Source: Planctomycetota bacterium (lineage in GTDB: Bacteria; Planctomycetota; UBA1135; GCA-002686595). Taken from it: a stretch of DNA of 32,963 bases. Below the pieces are notes generated by a model, which saw only the letters and a list, made by a program, of their open reading frames with translations, did no database searches and was not told where the DNA came from. The stretch covers positions 1 through 32,963 of the forward strand of contig JABABA010000032.1 in NCBI GenBank assembly GCA_014238415.1, given 5' to 3'. Every line of letters starts with the position of its first letter. The stretch's first letter is position 1. This document shows positions 17,617-27,368 of this stretch, piece after piece. Position numbers and translations under genes: made by a program.

Positions 17617-18177
17617 ATGAATTCTGCTTTCGACCAGATGCCCTGCGCCCCCGGAGATCCGAGACCACACAGAAAAACTCACGCGCAGCCTGGGCCGGAG
17701 ATCAGATGGCCCGCAAGAGGGGCGTTCTTGCTGGCCCTCGGGCTGACGGCCTGCGCACCGATCCGCACCCTGACCATTGAGTCTGATCCCACAGGCGCTC
17801 AGGTCCGCTTGGATGAAAAGCTGGTGGGACAAACTCCCCTGACCCTGCCCTTCGACTTTCACGGTACGCGACGCGTCAGCGTCTACCTTGAGGGCTATCA
17901 AGTCTGGACCGAGAGAGTTGAGATCAAAGCACCCTGGTGGGCGCGGTTTCCCCTGGATTTGATCAGCGACCATCTGATCCCGTGGCGTCTACACGATGAG
18001 CATGCTGTGCATGCCGCCTTGACCCCCGGCACCGGGCAGCCTGAAGTCACAGGCCTGGATCACTTCATCGAGCACACCACAAAGGTCCACGATCAGGAAC
18101 GTCGCGGAGCAAGTAGCGGTTTGGAACCCTCGCAACCAAGCCAACCCGAACCCAAAGAAACCAATGGGGGGAAGTGA
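17617..18177 (+). CDS. PEGA-domain lipoprotein
   Basis: The product is about 186 residues from ATG 17617; ATG 17638 is an equally possible start. A long n-region leads to a hydrophobic segment with lipobox LGLTAC (Cys46), so it is probably a lipoprotein. The core, roughly residues 52-95, is a PEGA domain: IESDPTGAQVRLDEKLVG, then TPLTLPF and SVYLEGYQ. PEGA domains are small beta-folds associated with surface proteins; no enzymatic function is known. The C-terminal third is polar and rich in Pro/Gln/Glu. The stop codon overlaps the GTG start of murD, so the two are probably translated as one unit. Open sequence upstream of 17617 lies inside the tRNA and is not coding. Confidence 0.85.
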   Translation: MNSAFDQMPCAPGDPRPHRKTHAQPGPEIRWPARGAFLLALGLTACAPIRTLTIESDPTGAQVRLDEKLVGQTPLTLPFDFHGTRRVSVYLEGYQVWTERVEIKAPWWARFPLDLISDHLIPWRLHDEHAVHAALTPGTGQPEVTGLDHFIEHTTKVHDQERRGASSGLEPSQPSQPEPKETNGGK

Positions 18178-19517
18178 CTGTCTCGGAACAACGCGCGTTG
18201 ATCATGGGCCTGGGACTCTTCGGAGGGGGCGCGGGAGCCGCACGCTATCTGGCCAGGCAGGGCTGGCAGGTACTCGTCACCGATCTGCGCTCTGAAGAGG
18301 AACTCGCAGATGGGATTGCGCAACTCGAAGGTGTCGCTTGCGAGTTTCGCCTTGGCTGCCATCAGGAAGCCGACTTCGCCGCCGCTGACCTCGTGGTGGC
18401 CAATCCCGCAGTGCCCCCCAACAATCGCTACCTGCGCATCGCAGAGGAGGGGGGAGCCCGCATCGTCAGTGAACTGGGACTCTTCCTGGAAGCGGCTACC
18501 TGTCGTCTGGTGCTGATCACCGGCACAGCCGGCAAGAGTTCCAGCACCTGCTTCCTGGTCAATCTGCTTCAGGCCGCTGGCGTCAAGTGCCACCTTGGCG
18601 GCAATCTCGGCGGTAGTCTTCTGGGGGAGTTGCCCAACCTCACTTCCAGCCACGTCGTCTGCCTGGAGGTCTCCTCCTATCAACTGGAAGCCCTGCAGCA
18701 GAAGCCGCACCCGAGAGTCGAATTGGTGGCTATCACAAATCTGGGGCAGGACCATCTGGAACGGCACGGCAGCCTGGAGGAGTACGCCGAAGCCAAGGCG
18801 CGCATCCTGACCCTCGCAGCCCCGGGCGGCACCGTAGTGCTGCCCACCCGCTTGCGCCCTGATCCAATCTTCGGTTGTCCGCTGCGGATCCTCGATCATC
18901 CGGGCGAGGGCCCTGGGGAAAAGCAGCTCACACTCGAGTCCGGCCCCGTGTCCCTGACCAACCTGCCCCCCATGCCGGATTTCCAACGGGCCAACGCGCG
19001 TCTGGCCCTGCTGATGGGACATTGCCTGGGACTCACAACAGAGCAGTTGGAGAGCGGTCTGGCTCACCTTAGGCCGCCCCCCCACCGGGCCGAAGAACTG
19101 GGCCAACGAGCCGGGGTCCGGGTGGTTGACAACGGAGTCTCGACCACACCAGAGGCAACCCTGGCGGTACTTGCAGGAGAACCCGAATGTGTGACCCTGA
19201 TACTCGGCGGCCAGGCCAAGCAGGACCTGGAATTCGATGATCTGGCTGCCGCCTGCGCACGCCGCGGAGATCGTCTCGTACTCTTCGGCCAGGCCGCGAA
19301 CACGATTGCCCAGGCCTGCGGCCGTGCAGGCCTGGAACCGGACTGCGCTGAGACATTTGAGCAAGCGATCTACGGAGCCCTGGAAAGAACTCCTGCCGGT
19401 GGAACCATGCTGTTCTCGCCCTCCTGTGCCAGCTTCGACACCCATAAGAACTTCAAGGACCGCGCTGACTGTTTCCGTGCCCTTCTGCCTTCCCTGGACG
19501 GCCCCACCCCCAGCTAG
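18174..19517 (+). CDS. murD: UDP-N-acetylmuramoylalanine-D-glutamate ligase
   Basis: The enzyme adds glutamate to UDP-MurNAc-L-Ala in cytoplasmic peptidoglycan precursor synthesis. The 447-residue length is normal. An N-terminal Rossmann-type domain (LIMGLGLFGGGAGAARYL) is followed by the ATP P-loop GTAGKSS (117-123), the SSYQLE motif and HLERHGSLEEYAEAKARIL of the central Mur ligase domain, and the C-terminal domain with HRAEELGQRAGVRVVD. Where many MurD proteins read NDSKATN or NDSIATTP, this one has D319-N320-G321-VSTTPEAT. It starts at GTG 18174, overlapping the PEGA gene stop by four bases (GTGA). It stands outside any division/cell-wall cluster visible here, which is unusual for murD. 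Confidence 0.92.
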   Translation: MTVSEQRALIMGLGLFGGGAGAARYLARQGWQVLVTDLRSEEELADGIAQLEGVACEFRLGCHQEADFAAADLVVANPAVPPNNRYLRIAEEGGARIVSELGLFLEAATCRLVLITGTAGKSSSTCFLVNLLQAAGVKCHLGGNLGGSLLGELPNLTSSHVVCLEVSSYQLEALQQKPHPRVELVAITNLGQDHLERHGSLEEYAEAKARILTLAAPGGTVVLPTRLRPDPIFGCPLRILDHPGEGPGEKQLTLESGPVSLTNLPPMPDFQRANARLALLMGHCLGLTTEQLESGLAHLRPPPHRAEELGQRAGVRVVDNGVSTTPEATLAVLAGEPECVTLILGGQAKQDLEFDDLAAACARRGDRLVLFGQAANTIAQACGRAGLEPDCAETFEQAIYGALERTPAGGTMLFSPSCASFDTHKNFKDRADCFRALLPSLDGPTPS

Positions 19518-19534
19518 ATAGAAAGGCTGCAACC

Positions 19535-20395
19535 ATGGATATCGCCTCTCCCAACATGCGCGCAATAATGCAGCACGCACATCAACGGGCTCTTGAGTTG
19601 CACGCCCAGTTCCTCACGATCGAGCACCTTGTGGAGGTAGCCCTGAGGGACGAGGATTCCGCCGCCTGGCAGGCGGTAAGCTTTGCATTCGCCGATCCAA
19701 CAACCTTGAGCCAGGAGATCCTGGCTCTCTCCGATGGTCTGATGGTGGTCGGATCCAAGGCGGTCCTGCCTTTCAGCCCCCTGGCGGTGGTCAGTCTGCA
19801 GGAAGCGCGCCAAGGAGCTGTGCAGAGGGCGGCCAGCGGTGTACTGCTGACCGATGTCCTGGAGAAAGCATGTCAGAATCTGCCTGCGGAAATCTGCGGC
19901 CAACTGAACGCGGCTGGCCTGCTCTTGGAGACCATGGTCCACGCTGATGAAGAGGGCACGGCCCTTTCGTGCGATGGCCCACTCTTCCGGCACTTCCACA
20001 ACGATGCCCGACGGGCCCTGTCCCTGGCATGCAAGACAACGGCCCAGGAGAACCTGGGCGCCATCTCACCTGCCCATCTGATCTTGGGAGCCCTGCAGGC
20101 AAGCTCAAACAGGAATCTGGCCGGCTTGTCCCTGAGCGCAGCACGAGAAGTGCTCCGTGGCCACACGGCAGACCCGAGTCCTCCGGTGCACCGAGAGTTG
20201 GATTTCACTCCCCAGCTGGAGGTACTGCTCCAAGCGTTGAAACCCGATGCCGATAGCTTGGACTTGCTGCTGGCCTGCCACCAGCACGGTTCGGAGGAAT
20301 TACGGGCGGCCCTGGACCGACACAAGATCAGTCCTACCCTGCTGCAAAGGGCCCGCAGCGCCTGGCACGACCAGTCCGGGCAAAGCTGTAGTTGA
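19535..20395 (+). CDS. Free-standing double Clp-N (Clp repeat) protein
   Basis: The 286-residue cytoplasmic protein has no AAA+ motor, only Clp-repeat sequence. Repeat 1 (~6-65, MRAIMQHAHQRALELHAQ then LTIEHLVEVAL) and repeat 3 (~150-210, HNDARRALSLACKTTAQ then ISPAHLILGALQ) match the Clp_N signature of an A-x-x-A helix followed by an (E/P)HLxxxxL helix. Repeats 2 (~78-135) and 4 (~220-280) look degraded. Four repeats equal two full Clp-N domains. In ClpC, Clp-N docks adaptors and regulators such as McsB; single-domain relatives such as mycobacterial ClpC2 act as decoys or modulators. A role as adaptor or competitor for the ClpC encoded at 21319 is therefore reasonable, but inferred. A GAAAGG ribosome site lies about 9 nt upstream of the ATG, and murD ends 17 bp before it. 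Confidence 0.8.
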   Translation: MDIASPNMRAIMQHAHQRALELHAQFLTIEHLVEVALRDEDSAAWQAVSFAFADPTTLSQEILALSDGLMVVGSKAVLPFSPLAVVSLQEARQGAVQRAASGVLLTDVLEKACQNLPAEICGQLNAAGLLLETMVHADEEGTALSCDGPLFRHFHNDARRALSLACKTTAQENLGAISPAHLILGALQASSNRNLAGLSLSAAREVLRGHTADPSPPVHRELDFTPQLEVLLQALKPDADSLDLLLACHQHGSEELRAALDRHKISPTLLQRARSAWHDQSGQSCS

Positions 20396-20466
20396 CCTGG
20401 GGACTCCTGCAGCCTATTCCTGTTAACATGGACGGACCGCGAGACGCGGGCACCCCATTGGATCCC

Positions 20467-21027
20467 ATGAACCTCTGCCATAATTGCAAACAGAACCCCG
20501 CCAATGTGCATGTGCTCGGGGTAGAGACGTTTCATGGATTCCAGCACCCTGACAACAAGATCAAGCTGGAGCACCTCTGCGAGACCTGCTCCGCCGCGCA
20601 GGATGTACCTTTTGCCATGCCGGCGAACAAACAAATGCAGAACATCTGGGAGCTGCTCAGCCTCAAGGCCCAGGATGCGGCGGCGGCTGCAAACCAAGCC
20701 CCCTCCAAGAGCTGCGACACCTGCGGCATGGACCTGAAGACCTTTCAGTCCAGCGGCCGCCTGGGCTGCGAGGACTGCTACGAGACCTTTGCCCTCGTAC
20801 TCACCGATGTGTTTGAACGCATCCACGGGTCCACCCATCACTCAGGCCGACGGCCAGGGGAGGACCCCGAGATATTCAAGCGCAGGACCCGCATCGAGGG
20901 CCTTGAGCGCGAACTTGAAACCGCCATCGAGCAAGAGGCCTATGAGCGAGCCGCAGGAATTCGCGATGAATTGAAGGGCCTTGAGAGTTCTGAGGGTGGA
21001 ACCGCGCCCGCCTCAGACGCCCCCTGA
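20467..21027 (+). CDS. mcsA: McsA-like zinc-finger/UVR-motif protein
   Basis: The 186-residue product has four CxxC knuckles: CHNC, CETC, CDTC and CEDC. The first pair is near the N-terminus as in McsA. Near the C-terminus is a UvrB/UvrC-like helix pair (LERELETAIEQEAYERAA then IRDELKGLE). In Firmicutes McsA activates the arginine kinase McsB, which marks proteins for ClpC-ClpP. Start choice: ATG 20467 gives the usual McsA N-terminus with the first CxxC within the first residues. ATG 20428 and the overlapping TTG 20392 would add 13 or 25 residues. No McsB kinase is encoded next to it; clpC follows after a 291-bp gap. Confidence 0.85.
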   Translation: MNLCHNCKQNPANVHVLGVETFHGFQHPDNKIKLEHLCETCSAAQDVPFAMPANKQMQNIWELLSLKAQDAAAAANQAPSKSCDTCGMDLKTFQSSGRLGCEDCYETFALVLTDVFERIHGSTHHSGRRPGEDPEIFKRRTRIEGLERELETAIEQEAYERAAGIRDELKGLESSEGGTAPASDAP

Positions 21028-21318
21028 GCCCGCCTCAATGGTTCAGGCACAGGCCCCGCTGGCTCCAGGATGCCTCTCTTTTGGAGAAATTTCCAATCCG
21101 CCCTGGCGAGCATAAATTTCGGTATTCCTAAGTTCCAAGGGGCCTCTGGAGCATCTGGAGAGGACTTGGCATGCTATAGGGTCGCTGCCGAGTACCTCCG
21201 ACGGCCACAGTTCCCGAGCAAGGGCTCAACCGTCCAGCCTTGAAGGCCGAAAAACCCATGACCTATAGAGCTTTCTCCTGACGCTCTTCTCCGACGACCC
21301 CCCGTATCCAAGAACAAC

Positions 21319-23847
<2,529 letters not shown>

Positions 23848-23872
23848 AGGTTAGTCCTCTCTAGAGCGATCC

Positions 23873-23906
23873 AGCGAGGGGCGCCCCATACGGGGCGCCC
23901 CTCGCT
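23873..23906 (+). terminator. Terminator hairpin after clpC
   Basis: A perfect 15-bp inverted repeat (AGCGAGGGGCGCCCC, 4-nt loop ATAC, then the reverse complement) begins 25 bases after the clpC stop. There is no T-run after it, but stem length and GC content make it a convincing termination structure. Confidence 0.8.
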
Positions 23907-24273
23907 GCATTCTGTGTGAGGAAGTGCAGGCTGATCCTCGGTAGTGAATCTACAAGCACTGTGACCGCGGCAGCCGCGAGGCGAAGAGCTCCCCGTGGCC
24001 CGTGTTGTCCCAGCCGAATCGACCGGCAAACAGACTGGCCGGTCTGTACCACCCTCCCCCCCGGAAGGCCATGAGCGGTTGAGAACGGGCTACAAAGGGG
24101 AGCCCTTCCAAGAATACGCCTGCGGGCCCCAACCACGGGGGCAAGCTCGCCAGTGGACCAGATGGAGCACGCCGATACCCGAATCAGATCCCACCGTAAC
24201 CCCGAACCCCGCCTTGGGTTAGTGTCCTATGATGGGCTGAACTCCATGGGCCCTCACTCCACCCCCATCCAGC
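23907..24273. other. Intergenic region, no supported gene; possible decayed fragment on the minus strand
   Basis: About 367 bases between the clpC terminator and the HEAT-repeat gene. A minus-strand reading (around 24144-23950) contains FRGGGWYRPASLF and, about twenty residues on, FASRLPRS, reminiscent of the C-terminal end of formylglycine-generating-enzyme-like domains (RGGSW...GFRLxR). It is short, lacks the rest of the domain and has no clear start, so it is not called a gene. Confidence 0.3.
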
Positions 24274-25074
24274 ATGCAAGCACTCCTCAGCCTTCTACTC
24301 ATCGCGCCCCTGATTCAATCCCCGAACGCTGACAAGTCACGATTGAAGAAGCAGGCCGATGCTGCAGTGGAGCGCATCGATGCAGCCTTCAGGAACAAGA
24401 CCATTGAAGCCTCACAAAAGGGCAATGCCCTGCGCGCGGAAACCGGAGTGCTACACGAGTTGGTGATCAAACGTATCGCCAAGAGCCTCAAGGACAAGCA
24501 GCCCCTGATTCGCGACGCAGCAGTTGAGAGTCTAGGGGTCATGATCCACCCAAAATCCCTCGACGCGCTGCTCTCCCACGGCAAGCGCGACCGCAAGGTG
24601 ATGGCCAAGCAGGAGGAGTACCATGTTGCTTGGATCAAAGCCGTCGGTCGACAGCAAGATGAAGAAGCGCTCGACGCCTTGACCCACCAGTTGTTCTCCT
24701 ATCCCACCGCAGCGGTGATCCAAGCGCGCATCTTCGCTATCGCCAACATCCGCTCGGTAGAGAGCGTGGGCTCGCTGATTCAACTGATGACCGTTACAGA
24801 TGCGCGCCGGATCAACAACCACATGCCCAACCTGCAGACAGCCTTGATACGCCTGACCAGCATCGATCGAGGACAGAATGTGCAGAGTTGGACTGCCTGG
24901 TGGCGCCAGGCCAAGAAGAATTATGAGCTCCCAAAGAAGCCCCCGATAATGAAGAAGCAGATGCAGGCCCGCTGGGACCGGTTCTGGGGGAAGCCACGCA
25001 CCTACGAGCGCAACGCCAAACGCAGCAAACGCGGCCAAGACCCCGAAGAAGATCCCAAGGACGGCGGGTATTGA
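24274..25074 (+). CDS. Secreted HEAT-repeat-like protein
   Basis: The 266-residue product has a signal peptide (MQALLSLLLIAPLIQSP). Residues ~25-205 are helical repeats with HEAT character: IRDAAVESLGVMIHPKSLDALL, and AVIQARIFAIANIRSVESVGS as the next repeats. Such repeats bind proteins; there is no catalytic signature. A Trp-rich segment (VQSWTAWWRQAKKNYELPK) near residues 209-230 resembles the end of other planctomycete HEAT proteins I have seen described, and the C-terminus is Lys/Arg-rich. The stop overlaps the TTG start of the DUF309 gene (TTGA), so the two are likely co-translated. Partner is unknown. Confidence 0.75.
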   Translation: MQALLSLLLIAPLIQSPNADKSRLKKQADAAVERIDAAFRNKTIEASQKGNALRAETGVLHELVIKRIAKSLKDKQPLIRDAAVESLGVMIHPKSLDALLSHGKRDRKVMAKQEEYHVAWIKAVGRQQDEEALDALTHQLFSYPTAAVIQARIFAIANIRSVESVGSLIQLMTVTDARRINNHMPNLQTALIRLTSIDRGQNVQSWTAWWRQAKKNYELPKKPPIMKKQMQARWDRFWGKPRTYERNAKRSKRGQDPEEDPKDGGY

Positions 25075-25469
25075 AGGTCGAACCACCGGAGGAGGACTTT
25101 GATCCCGAGAGCTTTGACACGGCCGCGCGCAAGGCGGCGATTGATGATGGCCTGAGCCTCTTCAATGCCGGGGATTTCTATGGCGCACACGAGTGTTTCG
25201 AGCGCTGCTGGCTGGCTGGCGAGGGAGCATCCAGCGACTTTTGGAAAGGCCTCGTGCAGGCTTCGATCTGCTTGTACCACTTGAACCGCAAGAACATCGA
25301 AGGGGCAAGCAAGTTGCACACTGGTATGCGGCGCCTGTTGGCCCCTTTCCTTCCGCAGCACGAGGGCTTTGATCTAGAGAGGCTGCTGAGCGACATGCAA
25401 GCCCACATCAAGGAGCCCTCCGGTAGCCGTCCACTCCTGTGGCGCGTGAGTTCGCCTGGCCAGGACTAG
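25071..25469 (+). CDS. DUF309-family protein
   Basis: The 132-residue cytoplasmic protein contains the DUF309 signature: LFNAGDFYGAHECFERCW, then DFWKGLVQASICLYHLNRKN and RRLLAPFLPQHEGFDLERLL. These helical proteins are widespread and of unknown biochemical role, although the conserved His/Glu cluster (HECFE) is suggestive of metal binding. The start is TTG 25071 overlapping the preceding stop, with an AAGGA ribosome-like site about 10 nt upstream. Its stop shares the palindrome CTAG with the stop of the convergent thioesterase gene. Confidence 0.85.
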   Translation: MKVEPPEEDFDPESFDTAARKAAIDDGLSLFNAGDFYGAHECFERCWLAGEGASSDFWKGLVQASICLYHLNRKNIEGASKLHTGMRRLLAPFLPQHEGFDLERLLSDMQAHIKEPSGSRPLLWRVSSPGQD

Positions 25470-25891
25470 GATTCGTCCTCTGCCTGAGCCTCCTGGAGGG
25501 CACGACTGATCTCTGCGGGAAGGGCCCGAGCAGCCAAGGGGCGTTGATCAAGACTTACGCAAGCCAGTTCAACTTCGGCCTGGGCCAGGACCGCGTCCTC
25601 ACCTTCCCGACGCAGGACATACGCGAAGGTGATCGAAGCCGAGCGCAGACGTTGCACACCTATCGTGATCACCAACTGATCCTCGTAGTAAGCCGCCGCC
25701 CGGTATCGAATGATCAATTGGCGCACGGGCAAACCAATACCAGTCTTTTCCAAAGCCGCATAAGGATGCCCAAGGGCACGCAGCCATTCCGTGCGCGCCT
25801 CTTCCAGATAGACCACGTAAGCTCCGTGGTGCACGACACCCATCTGGTCGGTTTCCCCGTAGCGGACCCGCACATGATGCTGATAAACCAT
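25466..25891 (-). CDS. YbgC/4HBT-type acyl-CoA thioesterase
   Basis: The 141-residue hotdog-fold enzyme begins with the classical motif VRYGETDQMGVVHHGAYVVY, where Asp15 is the catalytic acid of 4-hydroxybenzoyl-CoA-type thioesterases, and continues with EEARTEWLRALG. Members hydrolyse acyl-CoA or acyl-ACP thioesters in the cytoplasm; in Gram-negative bacteria YbgC is often linked with tol-pal, but those genes are not here. The substrate cannot be predicted. The start ATG 25891 gives the standard N-terminus. It is convergent with the DUF309 gene and shares four bases with its stop. Confidence 0.92.
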   Translation of the reverse strand: MVYQHHVRVRYGETDQMGVVHHGAYVVYLEEARTEWLRALGHPYAALEKTGIGLPVRQLIIRYRAAAYYEDQLVITIGVQRLRSASITFAYVLRREGEDAVLAQAEVELACVSLDQRPLAARALPAEISRALQEAQAEDES

Positions 25892-26113
25892 GAACAGAGA
25901 CTAGCGAGCCGAACGCCACCATATGCCCCGCTCTTATGAGGGAGTTTCCGCCCCTCCGCGCAGACCACAAGCGCAAACTCTTCAGCAGGACCTGGAGATG
26001 CCCCATTTCCGCGATTCCTCTGGGGTTCATCCCTCTCAGAGCTTGCAAGAAACCGCCCCACGGGGCACCCTACGCATCCTTCGGGCCTGATCCCGGGGGG
26101 ACTCCCTCCCGCG

Positions 26114-26920
26114 ATGCAGAAAAACGACTCCAAGGGCGACCCTACGGTGGCCACCCTCCTGACCTGGTTCGTACCGGGAGCAGGCCACCTCTACCTAGGC
26201 AAGCCTCTCTTCGCTCTGGCAGCCTTTATTGTGGTGGAGGGGATCTACCTGCTCGGACTCTGGCTGAGCGACGGCCGTGCCTTCGAGATCCTGCCCCCCG
26301 AGATGCGCAGTCAGTTCGCTCCCTTCCTGTCACCTGAGTCAGGCAACCTGGGAGCTATTCTCTTCCAAAGCTCGCGCTTCGGCTACGGAACCGGGGTCCC
26401 CACTATCTGGCCCAGCACCATGCACCTGGGCATGAGCCTGACAGCCTTTGGCGGAATACTCAATGTCCTGCTCATGTCTCGCGCAAACTTTGATGCCCGC
26501 ATGACCAGGGCCTCAACCGGACTCAGACCCGAGGCCGCAGCTTTGGCCAGTTGGGCCATCCCGGGCCTCGGCCAGATCTTGCAGGGTCGGCGCCTGCGAG
26601 GCCTGCTGATGTTCATCATGCTGGTGGGGCTTTTCACCATTGGCAGCACCATGGGCGAGGGAGCAAATCTCGACCGGGAACGGCACTTCTTTTATTGGGG
26701 TGGGCAGGTCTTGCTCGGCTTGCCCGCGCTGCTGGCAGAGGCAATTCATGGACACTCGCCCTTGGACCGCGAGATCCCCTATCACGACCTGTCGGTGGTG
26801 ATGGGCTGTGTGGCAGGCCTCTTGAATGTACTGGTGATGCTCGATGCCTATGGCTGGAGCGAGTCCATACACCTTGGAAAGGATCCCAAGCACGGCCAAA
26901 CCGCAATGAACACCGCATGA
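26114..26920 (+). CDS. TM2-like multi-pass membrane protein (DUF6677-like)
   Basis: The 268-residue protein has two related halves, each opening with a TM2/DUF5683-like motif: LLTWFVPGAGHLYLGKPLFAL (helix with G-x-G-H-x-Y-x-G) and, at ~140, ASWAIPGLGQILQGRRLRGLL. About five to six hydrophobic helices are visible. The layout, with the paired small gene downstream, matches what I know as DUF6677 of Planctomycetota; I give this family name as a tentative match. No function is known. The stop overlaps the start of the next gene (ATGA), so the two are translationally coupled. Confidence 0.75.
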   Translation: MQKNDSKGDPTVATLLTWFVPGAGHLYLGKPLFALAAFIVVEGIYLLGLWLSDGRAFEILPPEMRSQFAPFLSPESGNLGAILFQSSRFGYGTGVPTIWPSTMHLGMSLTAFGGILNVLLMSRANFDARMTRASTGLRPEAAALASWAIPGLGQILQGRRLRGLLMFIMLVGLFTIGSTMGEGANLDRERHFFYWGGQVLLGLPALLAEAIHGHSPLDREIPYHDLSVVMGCVAGLLNVLVMLDAYGWSESIHLGKDPKHGQTAMNTA

Positions 26921-27114
26921 AAGACATCGGCACACACCTGGTCCTTTTCCTATTGGCGAGCACAGCCATCGTAGTCATCACCACCATGTTGGCGGAGCCC
27001 GATGATGCCACAGCGCGCAGGGTCTTTTCCCATCGCTGGAGGAAGTTCATGCTGACCAGCGGAGCCGTAGCCCTCGTCATGATTCTGCTGGGGTACACCC
27101 TGGCATCGATCTAA
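26917..27114 (+). CDS. Small two-helix membrane protein
   Basis: The 65-residue protein has two hydrophobic helices (LVLFLLASTAIVVITTML and SGAVALVMILLGYTLASI) flanking a short charged loop with FSHRWRKF. The ATG at 26917 overlaps the stop of the TM2-like gene by four bases (ATGA), which decides the start and argues it is real despite its small size. It may form a complex with the upstream membrane protein. No family is recognised with certainty. Confidence 0.75.
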   Translation: MKDIGTHLVLFLLASTAIVVITTMLAEPDDATARRVFSHRWRKFMLTSGAVALVMILLGYTLASI

Positions 27115-27368
27115 GAACACCAGGGCCCCGGCCTACATGTTTCGAAAGCCTGGCCAGGAGAGCCTTTCGACTTGGAACCTGCAGGCTGCGAGAAACCGAG
27201 CAGTCTGGGCATGACTTGCCCAACAGCCAGATCAGGATGCTCATCACGATGCAGACAACGGGCATTGAGATGGCCTAAGCAATCGGTCCAGGTATGAGTC
27301 GAGGAAACTCCGTCCTGGGAGAAGAAGAGTGTCAAGCCTACGCCCATCAGGGTTGCTATCGTGCGCCC

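Noticed and set aside
18093..19580. 495-codon minus-strand frame opposite murD
   Set aside because: murD on the plus strand has all Mur-ligase motifs; the antisense frame results from high GC at third codon positions.
20392..20466. TTG 20392 as start of mcsA
   Set aside because: Although it overlaps the preceding stop, the added 25 residues are not McsA-like and the canonical N-terminus begins at ATG 20467.
21030..21318. Heat-shock operators (CIRCE or CtsR box) upstream of clpC
   Set aside because: I looked for the TTAGCACTC-N9-GAGTGCTAA and GGTCAAA-type repeats and did not see them in the 291-bp gap.
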